Assembly (NCBI GenBank): GCA_963668545.1
Contig: OY764868.1
Coordinates: forward strand, 2,790,001-2,854,000
Direction of reading: 5' to 3'
DNA from: G963662265 sp963668545
Lineage (GTDB): Bacteria > Spirochaetota > Spirochaetia > CADAEX01
DNA length: 64,000 nt
In this document: piece after piece, positions 1 to 8,436 of the stretch
How positions within the stretch are numbered: position 1 is the first letter of the stretch
Layout of the letters: each line of letters opens with the position of its first letter
The notes under the pieces: generated by a model
Database searches by the model: none
What the model was told of the DNA's origin: nothing
The model's input: only the letters and a program-made list of their open reading frames with translations
Translations under genes and position numbers: made by a program

Positions 1-10
1 GGAATTAAAG

Positions 11-556
11 TCAGTTGTTGAAATAACCAACCGACTGCTTGTTTGCCAGATGATCAGAAGAATCAGCTGTTTCAGCTGGTTTATTCTCACTATCCACCTC
101 CGGGGCAGGAACAGGAGATGCACCTGAATATCTGTTTTCCTGAACCTTTTCTGATGAAACAGATTCAGCTTTTTCAGTTTCAGTTTTTACTTCAGATGAG
201 TCTTTTCTGTAATCTTCATCTATTACACATTCGCCGTCAAGAATCACCCCTTCCTCAACTATAAGCCGGGGAGTATAAATATTACCAAGTATCATTCCTG
301 AAGATAAAACTATAACTCTTTCGCTTGAATAGATATTTCCCTTTACAGCTCCGCCTATCACAACTGTACTTGCATTAATTGTACACTCAGCCCTGCCGTT
401 TTTTCCCACAAGGACCTTCCCTGTGGTCTTTATTGTTCCGGTGAAGTCACCATCTATCCGCAGCAGGCCGTTTAAATCAAGTTCTCCGTTAAACCTGGTC
501 CCTTCGCCTACAATCGAATTTACAAAAGCTCTATCTTCAATAAGATTATTGCTCAT
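11..556 (-). CDS. Bactofilin family cytoskeletal protein
   Basis: This 181-residue protein has the bactofilin core at about residues 10-110: repeated short beta-strands rich in Gly, Val and Ile (for example GELDLNGLLRIDGDFTG and GAVKGNIYSSERVIV). These build the right-handed beta-helix that polymerises without nucleotide. A low-complexity Glu/Ser/Pro tail of about 70 residues follows. Bactofilins form filaments at the inner face of the membrane and often position cell-wall enzymes. The gene lies 32 bp downstream of an M23 peptidase gene on the same strand, the usual bactofilin/LytM pairing, so a role in cell shape is likely. The ATG has a weak GTAGGG-type ribosome binding site. Family call is firm; the specific role is inferred. 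Confidence 0.9.
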   Translation of the reverse strand: MSNNLIEDRAFVNSIVGEGTRFNGELDLNGLLRIDGDFTGTIKTTGKVLVGKNGRAECTINASTVVIGGAVKGNIYSSERVIVLSSGMILGNIYTPRLIVEEGVILDGECVIDEDYRKDSSEVKTETEKAESVSSEKVQENRYSGASPVPAPEVDSENKPAETADSSDHLANKQSVGYFNN

Positions 557-588
557 GAATTACCCTACCAAATAATCAGCCAGATTTT

Positions 589-1617
589 TTAATTACCAAG
601 CCTGTTTTTAATATTGAGATACCGCTCAGGATCCACAACCTGCGAACCTATACGAACCTCATAATGAAGATGGGGGCCTGTAGAAAGTCCGGTATTACCC
701 ATTGTACCAATTACTTCCCCCTGTGTTACTGTCTGCCCCTCTTTAATATAGACTTTGTCAAGATGGGCATATTTAGTAAAAAAACCGTACCTGTGCCTGA
801 TAACAATATAATTACCGAAGCCAAGCGGCTCATATCCTTTTTCAACAACCTTGCCGTTTGCAGTTGATACTATTGGAGTTCCCCTCTTATAAGCAAGGTC
901 AATTCCCTTATGAAGATACCACTTTCTTGTAAAGGGGTGAACAGATGGCCCGAAATAATTTGTTATTCTTCCCTTAACATTCTTCAGAGGCCACAAAGTG
1001 GGAAGCTCAACAAGAAGTTCCCCCTGGGAAACCAGAAGCCCGGTAATCTCATTGAAGGATTCAACCGATTCATTCAGAAAGGAACTCAGAGCCTTGAGGT
1101 CTTCAAGCTCCCTGAGCATTTCAGAAGTATCTGAACTGCCTTTATTAACACTGAAGTCAGAACCGATAAAATTCTGTCTCTCCCCCCCCATATTGCTGTT
1201 ATCAATACCAAGTGTTCCGAGAGTTTTTGAAAGAGAAGCCTCAAAGACCCTTGAAACACTTTTCAGCTCCGCAATCTGGTCCCTTATGATTTCAAGGTCT
1301 TCTTCCTTCTTTTCCAGAGTATCTGTCCTGTTTGCAAGCATCCCCGACATTCCCTTGAACTGGGTAGTGAAAATAACAAATGCAGTAAGCATGCATCCCA
1401 GAAGAAAAACCATTACTATAAGCGAAAAAACAGATATCCTGAAGTTGAATATCTTTTTTTCTGAATGAGGAATAAGCATAACAGTAAAACGCTGCTTGCC
1501 TGAATTTATAAGATTATTAAAAGTTGAAGATATTTTACCGAAAAATGCCGCCAGCTGCTTGCTGACAACTTCGACTACTTTATTTTCGACTTTTTTATAT
1601 TTATTTACGGGGGACAC
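589..1617 (-). CDS. Membrane-anchored M23 (LytM) peptidoglycan endopeptidase
   Basis: A 342-residue protein with a basic cytoplasmic N-terminus, one transmembrane segment (about residues 60-85), a coiled-coil stretch (about 90-125) and a C-terminal LytM/M23 domain (about 215-335). The metal and catalytic motifs are visible: HKGIDL (H-x3-D), KYAHL and HLHYEV (HxH). The family cleaves peptide cross-links in the cell wall, here from the periplasmic face. The start is a GTG preceded at 7 nt by AGGAG, which decides it over the internal Met at residue 47. It is the first gene of a two-gene unit with the bactofilin and has its own promoter upstream. Confidence 0.92.
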   Translation of the reverse strand: MSPVNKYKKVENKVVEVVSKQLAAFFGKISSTFNNLINSGKQRFTVMLIPHSEKKIFNFRISVFSLIVMVFLLGCMLTAFVIFTTQFKGMSGMLANRTDTLEKKEEDLEIIRDQIAELKSVSRVFEASLSKTLGTLGIDNSNMGGERQNFIGSDFSVNKGSSDTSEMLRELEDLKALSSFLNESVESFNEITGLLVSQGELLVELPTLWPLKNVKGRITNYFGPSVHPFTRKWYLHKGIDLAYKRGTPIVSTANGKVVEKGYEPLGFGNYIVIRHRYGFFTKYAHLDKVYIKEGQTVTQGEVIGTMGNTGLSTGPHLHYEVRIGSQVVDPERYLNIKNRLGN

Positions 1618-1640
1618 AAATCTACTCCTACTTTAAACTG

Positions 1641-1669
1641 AGAGTATCACGCAAGGCAATATTTGTCAA
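1641..1669 (-). promoter_or_regulatory. Sigma70-type promoter for the M23-bactofilin unit
   Basis: On the minus strand a perfect -35 TTGACA (1669-1664) is followed after 17 bp by TACTCT (1646-1641). This predicts a start near 1634, just upstream of the AGGAG and GTG of the M23 gene. The -10 is poor (3 of 6 matches), so support comes mainly from the -35, the spacing and the position. Confidence 0.5.
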
Positions 1670-1676
1670 ATAATTG

Positions 1677-1705
1677 TTGACGACTTACCCCTATCATGCT
1701 ATCCT
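1677..1705 (+). promoter_or_regulatory. Sigma70-type promoter for tatD-dusB
   Basis: TTGACG (1677-1682), a 17-bp spacer and TATCCT (1700-1705) point toward tatD. It is back to back with the M23 promoter, the two -35 elements forming GTCAA-ATAATTG-TTGAC. The block 1667-1682 recurs exactly at the -35 of trpB. Confidence 0.45.
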
Positions 1706-1756
1706 GTTTTAAAAAAACAGATTCCATAAATAATTTCAATAAATAACGGTGTAAAC

Positions 1757-2530
1757 ATGAAATACTTTGATACTCACGCTCATATCGGGCTTATTAATGA
1801 AGACCCGATAGAACAGCTTATTATTACACAGGAAGCACGCCATGAAAAAGTGGAGCACATTGTAAGCATCTGCAACAGCCTCCACGATTTTTTCATTGTC
1901 TATGACAACCTGAGAACCGCAACCAATATCTACCATAGTATAGGAGTATCTCCTTCAGAAGTTGCACACCCTGGAAAAGACTGGGAAGCAAAAATCGAAG
2001 AAGGGGTCACCTATGACCGTGTAGTTGCAATTGGAGAAATCGGTCTTGATTATTATCGGAAATTCGGCGACAAAAATTCACAGGTAGAATTATTTATTAA
2101 GCAGCTTGAAATGGCACAGCAGCTGGATCTGCCTGTAATTATACATAACAGGGATGCAGGAGAAGATGTCCTTGAAATTCTTTCACAGAAACTGCCTGCC
2201 AGAGGGGGAGTTCTTCATTGCTACTCCGAAAACTGGGAATATGCACAGAGAGCACTTGAACTCAATCTTTTTATATCTTTTGCCGGTAATGTGACATACA
2301 GAAACGCAAGAAATCTCCATGAAACTGCCAAAAACATGCCTATGGAGAGAATGCTTATAGAATCTGAAAGTCCGTTCATGGTACCTTCATTCTATAAAGG
2401 AAAAAGAAACAAACCTGCATATATCCACTCTACTGCAGAATTTATTGCAGAGCTCAGAGGACTTTCTCTTGAAGAGACAGCAGATATCCTTTACCGGAAC
2501 AGCCTGAATTTCTTCAACATTTCAGAATAG
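1757..2530 (+). CDS. tatD: TatD family metal-dependent hydrolase/deoxyribonuclease
   Basis: 257 residues, normal for the family. It has the TatD TIM-barrel signatures in order: THAHIGL (HxH metal ligands) near the start, GEIGLDYYR (bridging Glu), VIIHNRD and GGVLHCYSE (His ligands). TatD proteins are metal-dependent 3'-5' DNA exonucleases linked to repair and DNA turnover. One oddity: the last signature, normally E-T-D-S/A-P with the Asp binding metal, reads IESESPFM, so Glu replaces Asp. The codon is a clean GAA. dusB follows at 26 bp and probably shares the transcript. The ribosome binding site before the ATG is weak. Confidence 0.88.
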   Translation: MKYFDTHAHIGLINEDPIEQLIITQEARHEKVEHIVSICNSLHDFFIVYDNLRTATNIYHSIGVSPSEVAHPGKDWEAKIEEGVTYDRVVAIGEIGLDYYRKFGDKNSQVELFIKQLEMAQQLDLPVIIHNRDAGEDVLEILSQKLPARGGVLHCYSENWEYAQRALELNLFISFAGNVTYRNARNLHETAKNMPMERMLIESESPFMVPSFYKGKRNKPAYIHSTAEFIAELRGLSLEETADILYRNSLNFFNISE

Positions 2531-2556
2531 GAAAACATACAAGACTTACAGAATTC

Positions 2557-3555
2557 ATGAAAAAAGATTCATTATTACATGAGATAAAACTTGATTCCCG
2601 GGTTATACTGCCCGGGAATATTTTTCTTGCGCCCATGGCAGGATTCACTGACAGGTCATTCAGGCAGATATGCATTGAATACGGGGCAGATCTCTGCTTT
2701 ACAGAAATGGTTTCCTGTGAAGCCCTTGTCAGGGAAAATGGGAGAACGCTTGACCTTGCGAAACCTGCGGATAATGAGCAATCTTATGCTGTGCAGATTT
2801 TTACATCAAATCCTGAAAGCGCTGCAAAGGCTTCCAGGCAGATCCTCCCCCTGAAACCTGCTTTTCTTGACCTTAACTGCGGATGTCCGGTTCCCAAAAT
2901 CATTAAATCGGGAGCAGGTTCCGCCCTGATGAAGACTCCTGAACTTATTGGTGAAATTGTAAAAGCGGTAAAAGAGGAATCAGGAATACCTGTAACAGTA
3001 AAGATAAGGTCGGGCTGGGACGCATCAAGCATCACCTACCTCCATGCAGCGGAGATTGCCCAGGCCTCAGGGGCTGCCATGATTTCACTTCATCCAAGGA
3101 CAAGGAGCCAGGGTTATTCAGGGAAAGCAGACTGGAAAATGATCAGGGAACTGAAAAAAAACTCATCTGTTCCTGTCACAGGCTCGGGAGATCTCTTTAC
3201 CCCTGAAGACGGAATAAGAATGCTTGAAGAAACAGGGTGCGATGCTGTAATGATAGCAAGAGGAGCAGTAGGACAGCCTGATATTTTCAGAAACATAAAA
3301 ACCCTGGCCCTGCGGGGAGAAAAAACCGCTCTTACCCCTGCAGAAAAACTTGATACAGCATTGAGACATTTCAACCTCTCGGTAAGATATAACGGAGAAA
3401 AAATTGCATGCTCGGAAATGAAAAAACAGCTCTGCGCCTATACAAAAGGAATGGAAGGGTCGGCCAATGCAAGAAACAGGATTGTCCACTGCCAGTCTCC
3501 CGATGAATACAGGGAAGTACTGAGGGATTTCATGATGCTTTCAGGGAAAGACTGA
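2557..3555 (+). CDS. dusB: tRNA-dihydrouridine synthase (DusB-like)
   Basis: 332 residues with the full FMN-dependent Dus fold. APMAGFTDRSFR lies at the N-terminus, LNCGCPVPK carries the catalytic Cys, and VKIRSGWD, ISLHPRTRSQGYSGKADW and GCDAVMIARGAVGQPDIF complete the barrel and the FMN/phosphate sites. A helical tRNA-binding domain forms the C-terminal ~80 residues. The enzyme reduces uridine to dihydrouridine in the tRNA D-loop. DusB subtype is inferred from length and motifs. The start ATG has no clear Shine-Dalgarno, but the gene follows tatD closely, so coupling is plausible. Confidence 0.92.
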   Translation: MKKDSLLHEIKLDSRVILPGNIFLAPMAGFTDRSFRQICIEYGADLCFTEMVSCEALVRENGRTLDLAKPADNEQSYAVQIFTSNPESAAKASRQILPLKPAFLDLNCGCPVPKIIKSGAGSALMKTPELIGEIVKAVKEESGIPVTVKIRSGWDASSITYLHAAEIAQASGAAMISLHPRTRSQGYSGKADWKMIRELKKNSSVPVTGSGDLFTPEDGIRMLEETGCDAVMIARGAVGQPDIFRNIKTLALRGEKTALTPAEKLDTALRHFNLSVRYNGEKIACSEMKKQLCAYTKGMEGSANARNRIVHCQSPDEYREVLRDFMMLSGKD

Positions 3556-3664
3556 GTTATCTGATGAAACAGGCAGACAATATTTAATCAGGGCTGTCAG
3601 AGGCCTGTAATTCAGCCGAAGACTATCCCCCTCAACAGACTTTTGTATCTTTAAAAAGAGTCAT

Positions 3665-3694
3665 TTAACATTTTTTACAGCCACTTAATATACT
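3665..3694 (+). promoter_or_regulatory. Sigma70-type promoter of the purine operon
   Basis: TTAACA (3665-3670), an 18-bp spacer and TATACT (3689-3694), each five of six to consensus. The predicted start near 3701 leaves a leader of about 21 nt before purF. I see no purine riboswitch and no PurR-type operator in 3556-3721; the rest of that gap holds only weak hairpins. Confidence 0.55.
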
Positions 3695-3721
3695 ATATAT
3701 CTTGACTATGACACCATTTGA

Positions 3722-5116
3722 ATGCTAACAATCTATGTGGAAGATATACAATCAAAACCAGGTCATTTTTGCGGAGTAACAGGTATTTACTCAAAAACAC
3801 CAGTAAATATTCCGGAAAAACTATTTTATACCCTGTTTACACTGCAGCACAGGGGTCAGGAAAGTGCCGGTGTAGCATACCGTAAAGACAACAGTGTTAC
3901 AGTTTACAAGGATCTCGGAATGGTTCCGACTGTTCTGTCACGCTATCTCAAGATCAATCGCCAGTCAAAGACCGGAATAGGACATGTAAGATACTCTACA
4001 AAAGGGGGCAATAAAATAGAAAATGCCCAGCCTATTCATGTGGTATGCAACAAGGGGGAGATCGCCCTTGCCCACAACGGTACACTGTCAAATGCTACAG
4101 AGCTGAAAAACAGGGTTTTTTCAGACGGTGCAATAATTCAGAGCACAACAGATACCGAAATAATACTTCATCTGATATCAATGTCGAGGGAAAAGACATT
4201 CAGGGAAGCACTTCTGAAAACACTTTCTGAACTGGAAGGGGCATACAGCCTGGTAATGCTTAAAGATAATTCGCTGATAGCAGTCAGAGATCCTATGGGA
4301 TTCAGACCTCTTTACATGGGCCAGAAAGATGATATGACAATATTCGCTTCAGAAACATGTGCCCTGGATATACTCCAGGTAGATGACTTCAGGGAAGTGC
4401 TGCCGGGCGAGATGATAACAGTTGATGATTCAGGGATAAAAAGCGAATTCTTTGCTGAAACAAAAAAGAAAAGCCAGTGTGTTTTTGAGCTTATATATTT
4501 TGCACGTCCCGACTCTTCAGTATTCAGTAAATCCGTACATGTAAAAAGGAAAAGAATGGGGGCAGCTCTTGCTGAAGTTGAAACTGTAAGAGGCGACATA
4601 GTAATGTCTGTACCTGATTCTGGCAACTGTGCAGCTCTGGGATATGCAGAAAAATCAGGCCTGCCGCTTGAATACGGCCTTTCCAGAAATCATTATGCAG
4701 GGCGTTCATTTATCATGCCGACAAAAGAGCAGCGGGAGCTTATGGTGAGAATGAAGCTCAATCCTGTAAAAGAGGTTGTCAGGGGTAAAAAAATCATACT
4801 TGTAGATGACTCTCTTGTAAGGGGGACAACCAGCCGTCTGATAGTTAAAATGCTCAGGGAAGCAGGAGCAAAAGAAGTGCATATAAGACTGTCATCACCT
4901 GAAATAAAACATCCCTGCTTTTTCGGAATAGATATACCGACCAGAGAGGAACTGATATCAAACCACATGACACCACAACAGATAGCAGAACATATCGGGG
5001 CTGATTCTGTATTTTTCCTCCCTGTTGAAAAACTGAAAGAATGTATTACAAACCCGGATGACTTCTGTTATGCATGCTTTACAGGCAATTATCCGGTAGA
5101 AATCAAGGAGAATTAG
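3722..5116 (+). CDS. purF: Amidophosphoribosyltransferase
   Basis: 464 residues; the first committed step of purine synthesis (PRPP plus glutamine to phosphoribosylamine). The N-terminal Ntn-hydrolase half begins at CGVTGI, whose Cys17 should become the catalytic N-terminus after removal of a 16-residue propeptide. The C-terminal phosphoribosyltransferase half carries the PRPP loop KIILVDDSLVRGTTS. HRGQESAGVAY and GHVRYSTKGG are classic glutaminase motifs. The ATG directly follows an in-frame stop, so no upstream extension is possible. It has no visible Shine-Dalgarno; GTG at 3737 is an alternative. It heads purF-M-N-D-E, with purM 3 bp downstream. C-terminal Cys residues (DDFCYACFTG) hint at an Fe-S-bearing PurF type, as in Bacillus; that is inference. 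Confidence 0.95.
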   Translation: MLTIYVEDIQSKPGHFCGVTGIYSKTPVNIPEKLFYTLFTLQHRGQESAGVAYRKDNSVTVYKDLGMVPTVLSRYLKINRQSKTGIGHVRYSTKGGNKIENAQPIHVVCNKGEIALAHNGTLSNATELKNRVFSDGAIIQSTTDTEIILHLISMSREKTFREALLKTLSELEGAYSLVMLKDNSLIAVRDPMGFRPLYMGQKDDMTIFASETCALDILQVDDFREVLPGEMITVDDSGIKSEFFAETKKKSQCVFELIYFARPDSSVFSKSVHVKRKRMGAALAEVETVRGDIVMSVPDSGNCAALGYAEKSGLPLEYGLSRNHYAGRSFIMPTKEQRELMVRMKLNPVKEVVRGKKIILVDDSLVRGTTSRLIVKMLREAGAKEVHIRLSSPEIKHPCFFGIDIPTREELISNHMTPQQIAEHIGADSVFFLPVEKLKECITNPDDFCYACFTGNYPVEIKEN

Positions 5117-5119
5117 ATC

Positions 5120-6079
5120 ATGGATATTAAATCATATGCTGATGCAGGCGTTGATATAGAAAAAGGGGACAGATTTGCAGGATTTATCGCTTCTCTCAAA
5201 TCGAAAGCAGTATCGGGAGAAATAGGCGGGTTTGCAGGCGGTATTGAAATAGATACTGAAAAATATAAAAAACCGGTACTTCTTTCCACAACAGACGGAG
5301 TCGGGACAAAACTGCTCATTGCAAGACAGCTTGAAAAATACGATACAATCGGGATTGACCTTGTTGCAATGTGCGTGAACGATCTTATTGTGTGCGGTGC
5401 CGATCCTGTCAACTTTCTTGATTACATCGCATGCGGGAAACTGAATGAAAAAGTAATGCAGGAAATAATAAAAGGAATTGTTGAAGGCTGTGAACAGTCT
5501 GAATGCATCCTTGCGGGGGGTGAAACAGCAGAGATGCCTGATGTATATGCAGAAGATGATTTCGACCTTGCAGGATTCTGTGTCGGACTTGTGAATAAGG
5601 ATAATATTCTACCAAAAAAAGACAGGATATCATCAGGCGATGCAGTTCTGGCACTCAAGTCTGAAGGGATTCATTCAAACGGCCTTTCCCTTGCACGAAA
5701 GATTATAAAAGAAGATGATATTGAAGGAAGAAAAGAACTTCTCAGACCTACAAAGATTTATGTAAAAGATCTTAAAGAACTTCTTAAAACAGGAAAAATT
5801 CTTTCAGCTGCCCATATAACAGGAGGCGGTCTTGTCGGCAACCTGAAAAGAACAATCCCTGCCAGCCTCACACCGGAAATTGATTTTACCTCCTGGGAAG
5901 TCCCTGAAATATTCAGGAAAATCCAGAGACAGGGAAATATTGAAACAGACGAAATGAGAAAAGTCTTCAATATGGGAATCGGTATTGCTTTTGTTGTAAA
6001 AAAAGAAAATGCAGTTTCTGTTATTGAACATGGCGGGAAAGCAGGAATAGAAGTACTTAAAATCGGAAACCTCAAATAA
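5120..6079 (+). CDS. purM: Phosphoribosylformylglycinamidine cyclo-ligase (AIR synthetase)
   Basis: 319 residues. It makes aminoimidazole ribonucleotide from FGAM with ATP. Typical PurM blocks are YADAGVDIEKGD at the N-terminus, TTDGVGTKLLIA, DLVAMCVNDLIVCGADPVNFLDY, ILAGGETAEMPD and the C-terminal HITGGGLVGNLKR. An AAGGAG box lies just before the ATG and inside the end of purF (3-bp gap), so translation is coupled. It overlaps purN by one base (TAATG). Length is slightly under the usual ~345 residues, but no motif is missing. Confidence 0.95.
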   Translation: MDIKSYADAGVDIEKGDRFAGFIASLKSKAVSGEIGGFAGGIEIDTEKYKKPVLLSTTDGVGTKLLIARQLEKYDTIGIDLVAMCVNDLIVCGADPVNFLDYIACGKLNEKVMQEIIKGIVEGCEQSECILAGGETAEMPDVYAEDDFDLAGFCVGLVNKDNILPKKDRISSGDAVLALKSEGIHSNGLSLARKIIKEDDIEGRKELLRPTKIYVKDLKELLKTGKILSAAHITGGGLVGNLKRTIPASLTPEIDFTSWEVPEIFRKIQRQGNIETDEMRKVFNMGIGIAFVVKKENAVSVIEHGGKAGIEVLKIGNLK

Positions 6080-6645
6080 TGGCCAGACTCGCTGTTTTTA
6101 CATCTGGAAACGGTTCGAATTTCCAGGCAATTGCCGAGTATATAATGAATACCGAGCATACAGTTGCCTGCATGATCTGCGACAGGAAAGATGCATATTC
6201 CTTTACAAGGGCTGATAACCTGGGTATAAAAAGCTATCATGTTTCCTATTACAATAAGAAGAAAGAGGAAGCTGAAAATGAAATCCTTGATATCCTTAAA
6301 AATGAAAGGATTGATCTGATATCACTTGCAGGGTTTATGAGACTTCTTACACCTTTGCTTATCCAGAGTTATAAAAACAGAATAGTAAATATTCATCCTG
6401 CGCTTCTGCCAAAATACCCAGGAACACACGGAATTGAAGAAAGCTACAATTCAGGAGATACTGAACTGGGGGTAACAATCCATTATGTCGACGAAGGAAT
6501 GGATACAGGTCCTGTCATACAGCAGGAATCTTTTTCCCGAAGAGGTAATGAAGCTATTGAAGAAATTGAAAAAAAGATACATAAAATAGAACATACTTAC
6601 TATCCGGCAGTTATCAAGAAACTTCTGGATAATTTCAGCATCTAA
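6079..6645 (+). CDS. purN: Phosphoribosylglycinamide formyltransferase
   Basis: 188 residues, standard length. It transfers a formyl group from 10-formyl-THF to GAR. GNGSNFQAI near the N-terminus is the phosphate-binding loop. NIHPALLPKYPGTHG carries the catalytic Asn and His, and HYVDEGMDTGPVI the catalytic Asp. The ATG overlaps the purM stop by one base. purD follows 25 bp later with a strong ribosome binding site. Confidence 0.95.
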   Translation: MARLAVFTSGNGSNFQAIAEYIMNTEHTVACMICDRKDAYSFTRADNLGIKSYHVSYYNKKKEEAENEILDILKNERIDLISLAGFMRLLTPLLIQSYKNRIVNIHPALLPKYPGTHGIEESYNSGDTELGVTIHYVDEGMDTGPVIQQESFSRRGNEAIEEIEKKIHKIEHTYYPAVIKKLLDNFSI

Positions 6646-6670
6646 GCAGTCGCCAAAAGGAGGTATTAAT

Positions 6671-7930
6671 TTGAAGGTTTTGGTTCTGGGATCAGGAGCA
6701 AGAGAACATGCAATTACCTGGAGTTTTGCTAGAAGCAATATTATCACAGGTCTTTACGCAGCGCCCGGAAATGCGGGAACAGCTGAACTTGCTGACAATC
6801 TGCCGGATGTTGATCCGTGCAACAGCGAGAAGGTAATTGAAACATGCAGAAAATATAAAATTGATGTTGTTTTTGTGGGTCCAGAAGCTCCGCTTGCCGC
6901 AGGAATTGTAGATGCCCTTCAGGAGGCCGGTATAAAGGCAATCGGGCCGCACAAGGCAGCTGCAATGCTTGAATCAAGTAAAGCTTATTCAAAGAACTTC
7001 ATGCTGAAATACAATATTCCCACTGCTGAAGCCAGGGAATTTGATAATAAAAAAGATTTTGAAGAATATATCAGAAACAGTACCGGAAAAATAGTAATCA
7101 AAAAAAGCGGACTTGCAGCAGGAAAGGGAGTGCTTGAATCGGATGACAAGGAAGAACTCCTTGCTTTCGGTCTTGATATACTTAAAGACGACAAACTTCT
7201 TATCGAGGAATATCTGGTCGGCTGGGAAACAACAATATTCACCCTGTCTGACGGAAAGAGCTATGTGATCCTCCCTTCATGCGCAGACTTTAAAAAGGCC
7301 TATGACAATGATAAAGGCCCAAATACAGGAGGAATGGGAGCAATCTGCCCAGTACCACATGTCACATCAGAGCTCCTTGACAGAATCAAGAAAGAGCTGA
7401 TAGAACCGACTTTCAGGGGACTTAAAAATGAAAACCTCGGCTACAAAGGTGTACTCTACTTCGGAATAATGGTTACAGAACAGGGACCGAAACTTCTAGA
7501 ATATAATGTACGGTTCGGAGATCCGGAAACCCAGGCTCTACTTCCGCTTATCAAATCAGATTTCGGAGATCTTATTGAAACAATCACAGAAGAAAAACTT
7601 GATTCTTTCCCGCTCAAGATTTCCACAGATTCCGCTATCGGAGTTGTTGTTGCGGCAGGAGGGTATCCAGGAGAATATGAAAAAAACATCCCTGTAGACT
7701 ACATACCGAAATTCAATGAAAAATATGTTGTCATCTTTCATGCAGCAACAAAACATGATGAATCAGGACATGTTTTAACCGGGGGTGGAAGGTGCTTTAC
7801 AGTTGTTGGAATTGGAAACAATTATATAACAGCAAACAGCAATGCATACAAAGCTGTGGAAGAGGTATATTTCAAAGACTGTTTTCACAGAAATGATATA
7901 GGTAAAAAATTTTTTGAGAGGGAAAACTGA
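6671..7930 (+). CDS. purD: Phosphoribosylamine-glycine ligase
   Basis: 419 residues, an ATP-grasp enzyme joining phosphoribosylamine and glycine. It starts at a TTG (MKVLVLGSGAREHAI) supported by an excellent AAAGGAGGT box with 8-nt spacing. Visible motifs are GSGAREHA (N-terminal Rossmann-like domain), IKKSGLAAGKGV (ATP-grasp Lys), NTGGMGAICP and EYNVRFGDPETQ (metal and ATP binding). The purE ATG abuts its TGA directly. Confidence 0.95.
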   Translation: MKVLVLGSGAREHAITWSFARSNIITGLYAAPGNAGTAELADNLPDVDPCNSEKVIETCRKYKIDVVFVGPEAPLAAGIVDALQEAGIKAIGPHKAAAMLESSKAYSKNFMLKYNIPTAEAREFDNKKDFEEYIRNSTGKIVIKKSGLAAGKGVLESDDKEELLAFGLDILKDDKLLIEEYLVGWETTIFTLSDGKSYVILPSCADFKKAYDNDKGPNTGGMGAICPVPHVTSELLDRIKKELIEPTFRGLKNENLGYKGVLYFGIMVTEQGPKLLEYNVRFGDPETQALLPLIKSDFGDLIETITEEKLDSFPLKISTDSAIGVVVAAGGYPGEYEKNIPVDYIPKFNEKYVVIFHAATKHDESGHVLTGGGRCFTVVGIGNNYITANSNAYKAVEEVYFKDCFHRNDIGKKFFEREN

Positions 7931-8335
7931 ATGAAGGATATTCTTTTTATCATCGGGTCAGAATCAGACAAAAAAAATATAGCTCCGGGAATTGATCTTA
8001 TTGAGGAAAAAGGGATGAGCCATGATCTTAAAGTATACTCAGCTCACAGAAACCTCCCCGAACTTACTGAATTCCTTGAAAAAGAACAGGATAACTATAA
8101 AATAATTATCACTGCAGCAGGACTGAGCGCAGCTCTTCCGGGAGTTGTTGCATCAATATCACATAAACCGGTAATAGGGATTCCGCTTGTTGCCGGAGAA
8201 CTGGCAGGGATGGATGCACTGCTCTCAATTCTCCAGCTGCCCAAAGGGATCCCCTGTGCAACAATGGGCATAGGAAAACAGGGTGTACTTAATTCAGTTC
8301 ACCTTGCAGAGAGAATAATCAGGAACTTTGAATAA
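7931..8335 (+). CDS. purE: 5-(Carboxyamino)imidazole ribonucleotide mutase-type PurE, short form
   Basis: 134 residues, clearly shorter than the usual 160-170. The core is intact: GSESDKK (phosphate loop), VYSAHRN (SAHR motif, catalytic His), AAGLSAALPGVVAS, PVIGIPL and MDALLSILQLPKGIPCATM. The C-terminal helix of about 25-30 residues that normally closes the octamer interface is absent; the protein stops at ERIIRNFE. SAHR rather than SAHK looks like class I (NCAIR mutase), which normally needs PurK, yet no purK is in the operon. It is the last gene of the operon and a strong terminator follows at once. Confidence 0.88.
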   Translation: MKDILFIIGSESDKKNIAPGIDLIEEKGMSHDLKVYSAHRNLPELTEFLEKEQDNYKIIITAAGLSAALPGVVASISHKPVIGIPLVAGELAGMDALLSILQLPKGIPCATMGIGKQGVLNSVHLAERIIRNFE

Positions 8336-8360
8336 TAATTCTCTTTTATGAGAGGGACGG

Positions 8361-8401
8361 AGGCTTATCTTGTGTTTTTTCGACAGGATAAGCCTTTTTT
8401 T
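8361..8401 (+). terminator. Intrinsic terminator of the purine operon
   Basis: AGGCTTATCTTGT (8361-8373) pairs with ACAGGATAAGCCT (8383-8395) across a 9-nt loop, with one G-U pair, and runs straight into seven Ts. It lies 25 bp after purE. Its left arm overlaps the left inverted repeat of the transposase unit. Confidence 0.85.
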
Positions 8402-8436
8402 GAATCAAGCTGCTCCTTCCTCCTGTTAACTATAGC

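Noticed and set aside
998..1468. Plus-strand open frame inside the M23 gene
   Set aside because: Ser-rich antisense shadow of a gene with clear LytM motifs.
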